Shown: positions 60,212 through 64,000 of the stretch, piece by piece
Layout of the letters: every line of letters starts with the position of its first letter
How positions within the stretch are numbered: position 1 is the stretch's first letter
Source of the DNA: Ilyonectria destructans
Taxonomy: Eukaryota; Ascomycota; Sordariomycetes; Hypocreales; Nectriaceae
Assembly: GCA_020740775.1 (NCBI GenBank)
Contig: JAHEWK010000001.1
Location: 1,054,001-1,118,000 of the forward strand
Length of the DNA stretch: 64,000 nt
Direction: 5' to 3'
Notes under the pieces: generated by a model
Database searches by the model: none
What the model saw: only the letters and a program-made list of their open reading frames with translations
What the model was told of the DNA's origin: nothing
Position numbers and translations under genes: made by a program

Positions 60212-63165
60212 ATGATGGAGGCAGATACGGATCGCCCGATTCATATCAAGAGAAATTTGCTGCCTTCCCATCTCAAGCCCACTTGCTATGCGGTAAAGCT
60301 TGAACCCAACTTTGACCAAGGAAACTTCCTTGGGTATGTCGAAATTAGGTCAGTGAAAATGGTGTTCGCCAGCCGTACCCAATGCTGACATGGTTAGCTG
60401 CGTTGTTTTCGAGACCACTCGGTGCATCCAGTTGCACTCAAAGTTCATTGTAATCACCCAAGCTATTGTCTCGTGCCATGGAAGTAACTGGGATGTGCAT
60501 GACTCCTTAAGGTCTGATGTCTTCTTTATCCCCCCACCTTTTCTAGCTAACCTAGTGTCCAGCTACGATGAAGCCAACGAGACCATACAATTAGTTACAC
60601 AGGAAGAACTTGGTCCAGAGTCTCAGATCCAAATAACTCTGACATACACTGGAAAGTTTACTCGGGGACTGACAGGCTTGTACCAATCCCGTTATGAGAC
60701 CGAGGTTGGAACCGAGCACCGACTTGCCGCCACATCTATGGAACCTACTTACGCCCGAGAAGTGAAGTTACAAGCAACTCTCAAAAGCTGGACTACTGTG
60801 CTAACGACATGCAGGTGTTCCCTTGCTTTGACGAACCAAGCATCAAGGCTGAGTTCACCATCTCTGCCGTGGTTGATCAGTCGTTCACGTGTGTGTCCAA
60901 CATGCCAATCGACTCAACCAAAAGTCTCCCCGGGTCCAAGAAATTGGTCGTATTCCAGAAAAGCCTTCCAATGTCGACATACGTATGTAATTCTCCAAAC
61001 TTCCCCATCATGAGTTTAGGCGATATCTTTCTCGGACTGACGTGCCTGCAGCTAGTGGCGCTTGTTTCTGGACCGCTCGCCAAGGTCGAGTCCACGGAGA
61101 GTGGAATCCCACTCTCCATATTATGCCCAGTTGGCAGTGAATCCGAAGCCACGTTCGCTCTAGATCTAGCTTGGAAGGGCTTGCAGCTGTTCGAGTCCGT
61201 GTTCGACCTGGCATATCCACTCCCCAAGCTTGATCTGGTTGCCGTTCCAGACTTCTCGGCTGGCGCGATGGAAAATTGGGGCATCATCATGTTTCGGACA
61301 ACCAGGTTGCTACTAGATCCTGACGATTCTGCCTTGGACACGAAGCAGAGAATCACGGACATGGTACTGCATGAGATTGCACATATGTGGTTCGGAAATC
61401 TCGTTACGATGCGGTACTGGGATGGATTGTGGCTCAAAGAAGGATTTGCCACTCTCATGTCCTGGTATGCCACTGACAAAATCTTCCCTGGATGGCGTAT
61501 TTGGGACACCTATGTCGCCAAAACCCTCCAAACAGCCCTGAACCTAGATGCGCTCCATAGTAGCCACCCTGTGGAGCTCATTGTGCAAGATGCCACACGC
61601 GCGAAACAGATGTTTGACGACATCTGCTATGAAAAGGGTTGCTGTGCGCTCAAGATGATCTTGGATGAAATGGGAGAAGCCAAGTTCTTTGAAGGACTGA
61701 AACTCTACCTCCGCCGTCATCAATTCGGAAACACAGAATCACATGACCTTTGGCAGTCCTGGGAAGCTTGCACAGGTGATTCAATTGACACAAGAATGCA
61801 CTTCTGGACAAAGGAAACTGGGTTTCCGGTCGTCAAGGTCACCGAGCAGCTCGGGGAGCAGGGCCAGGTGCAGTCATACCACCTGACCCAAGAGAGATTC
61901 TTTGCCAGTGGGCCTGAGAAAACCAAGCCAGATGATCCAATCTTTCCTCTTCGAATTGCAATCCGCTCCGAATCAGGGATTGAGATCTGTGACATGAGCG
62001 GTCGGGAATTGGTTGTTCCAGCCTCCGGAAAAGGGCTGTTCAAGCTCAACGTCGATCATAGTGGTTTCTTTAGGACCTCCTACTCGCCAATGGGATTGAA
62101 ACATCTGATTGATGCAGCCTGCGAAAATCGGATCAGCCTCCGAGATTGCATTGGGTTGTCTTGCGACCTCAAGGCTTTGGTGGCATCTGGGACGAATCGG
62201 ACCAGCGAACTGCTCGATTTCTGTCTTGGGATGCAACAGATGGACTCATATATCATGTGGGAAATGATCGACGGGAATCTCAGAGCGATTCGGTCGGTTT
62301 GGAAGTTTCACGACGAAAGGTTGAAAAGAGCCCTTAAAAAGGCTACGGTTGACCTCCTCGGACCCAAAGCCCACGAACTTGGTTGGGATATATCCAACGA
62401 CGAAGACGAAGTTCTCACCTCCTTCAAGACATCGATGTTTAGCGGTGCAGGCTTGGCCGGTGATGAGAGGTAACTTGCACAGTCACTCGATGTCCGATCC
62501 TTATACTAACAGGATGATATGAAGCATCGTTTCCGAAGCCAGGCGCTTATTTGCCAATCGCGTAGCTGGTGATGAAAGTGCTATACCAGCTTCCCTCAGA
62601 TGGGAGGTCTTTGGCATAGCTGCGGTTCATGGCGGCAAGGATGAGATCGACGCCCTTCTCAACATCTGGAGAACTTCATCGAACGAGGATGAACAATATT
62701 TGGCTCTCGAATGCCTGGGACGAGCCAGTGACCCCGAGCTTGTCAAATTCGTTCTCAGTTTTGCTTTCACCAAGGATGTGAAAGACCAGGATGTAAGTCA
62801 ACCCCAAATGACTGATAAGCGAGTCAACTAACTGTGACTAGTTGTACTACCTACTATGGCTTGTTGGTTCGTCCTCCCATGGGGCTATCGAACTATGGGA
62901 ATGGGCAAAGGAGAACTGGGGACGGGTTGAACAAGCCGTGCCTGTAGATGTGCTCTGCCTGGTGCTCGGAAATATCCTTGATGGCCTGCATACAAGCCAA
63001 CAGGTAAAGGAGGTTACTGATTTCTTTGCCGCCCGCGATACCAAGGAGTATTGCGTGTCTTTGCAGCAACGACTTGAAAGCATGAAAAACCGGCAGCTGT
63101 GGGCTGAACGAGACGTCCACGATGTTCAAACGTGGTTAAAGACTCATGGGTATCTTCAGGTTTGA
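60212..63165 (+). CDS. M1-family zinc aminopeptidase (Ape2/Aap1-like)
   Basis: CDS join(60212..60348,60398..60761,60815..60982,61052..62469,62525..62792,62842..63165), 892 aa. The start MMEADTDRPIHIKRNLLPSHLKP has no signal peptide, suggesting a cytosolic enzyme. Family marks in order: YAREVFPCFDEPSIKAEF (formed by the second splice; family MEPTDARRAFPCFDEP), the exopeptidase motif GAMENWG (about 294), zinc site HEIAHMWFGNLVTM with WLKEGFA supplying the third ligand (H about 330), then LHEF-type and C-terminal ERAP-like helical repeats ending ERDVHDVQTWLKTHGYLQ. All catalytic residues are present. Introns are 49-69 nt; the third (60983-61051) is 69 nt, in frame and stop-free. Codon use is less GC-biased than in the left housekeeping block, and the N-terminal region diverges more than the catalytic core. 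Confidence 0.92.
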
Positions 63166-64000
63166 ATGAAATACCAAAGAAGTGGCTCCTTGATCTGAAG
63201 ATTTTTATTATCCACCCCATAAATGATATGACAGTGGTTTATTTACGGCGAACGTGAGACTATTATCTTCTTCCCTTAAATGCTAATTTTAGAGCGGATT
63301 TGTATCACGAAGCGGCACAATCGTGAAGCTAGGGACGCCAGAGATAGGCTTCTCTCCAAAACACTCTAGCCACGCCTAGTAGGATTAGCAAACCAGTAGT
63401 TATGTCTATATTTTCTTGCGGTTGTTAAGATCATACATTATTCACCTGTAGGAGGAGTCGGGTTCGAAGCTTGCGATGAAATAAATACCCATTAAACTCT
63501 AGGGTCTAGTTCACTACGTAGATTAGTCGTCCACGAGTTTGACCACCGAGCCAGATTATGGTGGAGTGCTGCGGGGTGTCTGTGCGCCTTTGTTTCCCTG
63601 TTTATCTATTCGCTATAGTACCTAGTTACGCGGAATATGAAAGACTCCATCCTGGATGCAGACTCCGTATGGGATTATTGCACTGTTGCATTCTGGGTGG
63701 GGTTGTGATAAGGAAGAGGAACCGGCATTACTTGTGATCCCCAAGGACCATGCTCGTCATCGTCACATGCTGAGGACACCAAAGAGAAACTCCGTCCCAA
63801 CTTGCCCCGTTAGAAGGCCCAATGCTACTCTGCCCACGTACCGTTTCCACATGTGTCTCGGTCCCTCTTCTGGAGGTCTCCATTGCTAACGGCTGAAGAT
63901 CAACCAATGAGAGTGTGAACCGCGATAAGGAAGAGACCGCGGTCTAGTAGGTTCAACAAAACGAACGAGTCGACGCCAACGAGGGTAAGTACATAATTTG
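63166..64000. other. Gene-free right flank
   Basis: AT-rich 3' region of the aminopeptidase gene and beyond. A B-box-like GGTTCGAAGC (63450-63470) has no matching A-box or cloverleaf. No feature is supported to the window end. Confidence 0.45.

Noticed and set aside
63390..63480. tRNA-like B-box GGTTCGAAGC
   Set aside because: No A-box, acceptor stem or anticodon arm could be found around it.

Overview
The window is nuclear DNA from a filamentous ascomycete, most likely a Sordariomycete (Hypocreales or a related order; the species cannot be told from sequence alone). The reasons are dense genes with short 49-80 nt spliceosomal introns carrying GTRNGT donors, CTAAC/CTGAC branch sites and YAG acceptors, a GC-rich third-position bias in housekeeping genes, a HET-domain gene, and an AT-rich patch whose decay looks like RIP (C:G to T:A changes that create stops). 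I resolve 20 protein genes, one decayed NLR gene and a small family of hAT-type miniature transposons. I saw no rRNA, CRISPR array or convincing tRNA. Exon joins below were built by hand from splice signals and reading frame, and each kept frame.

Layout. 1-5 kb: a protein with three tandem WW domains whose C-terminus looks like a degenerate chitin-synthase N-terminal half. 5-10 kb: a compact housekeeping block with an OM14-like mitochondrial outer-membrane protein, MIA40, thiamine pyrophosphokinase and the SNARE Bos1. 10.7-19 kb: an accessory block that could be a small detoxification or secondary-metabolism cluster: MFS exporter, cytochrome P450, intracellular HSL-type hydrolase and secreted type-B carboxylesterase. 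19.6-35 kb: core genes again: the P5A-ATPase Spf1, mitochondrial malate dehydrogenase, an ASC-1/Rqt4 zinc-finger protein, a Whi5-like G1/S repressor and a disordered orphan protein. 35-39.8 kb is a long gene-poor stretch with short direct and palindromic repeats. 39.8-51.8 kb: a cysteine-synthase-like/rhodanese fusion, a secreted sedolisin, an Hst3/Hst4-type sirtuin and an Egt2-like C-S lyase. 51.8-60.2 kb: an accessory island with a small N-myristoylated protein, a HET-domain protein, three related miniature elements and a decayed NB-ARC (NLR) gene split by one of them. 60.2-63.2 kb: an M1 aminopeptidase.

Themes. Mitochondrial functions cluster at 5-7 kb (OM14-like, MIA40), with MDH at 25 kb. 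Sulfur metabolism appears twice on the right (cysteine synthase/rhodanese and Egt2-like). The HET gene beside a dead NLR suggests an allorecognition or immune locus undergoing turnover. The most unusual items are the WW/chitin-synthase-like hybrid, a hAT-like element with a perfect 8-bp target duplication sitting between two NB-ARC motifs of the dead NLR, and two neighbouring housekeeping genes whose first intron falls inside or directly after the start codon.
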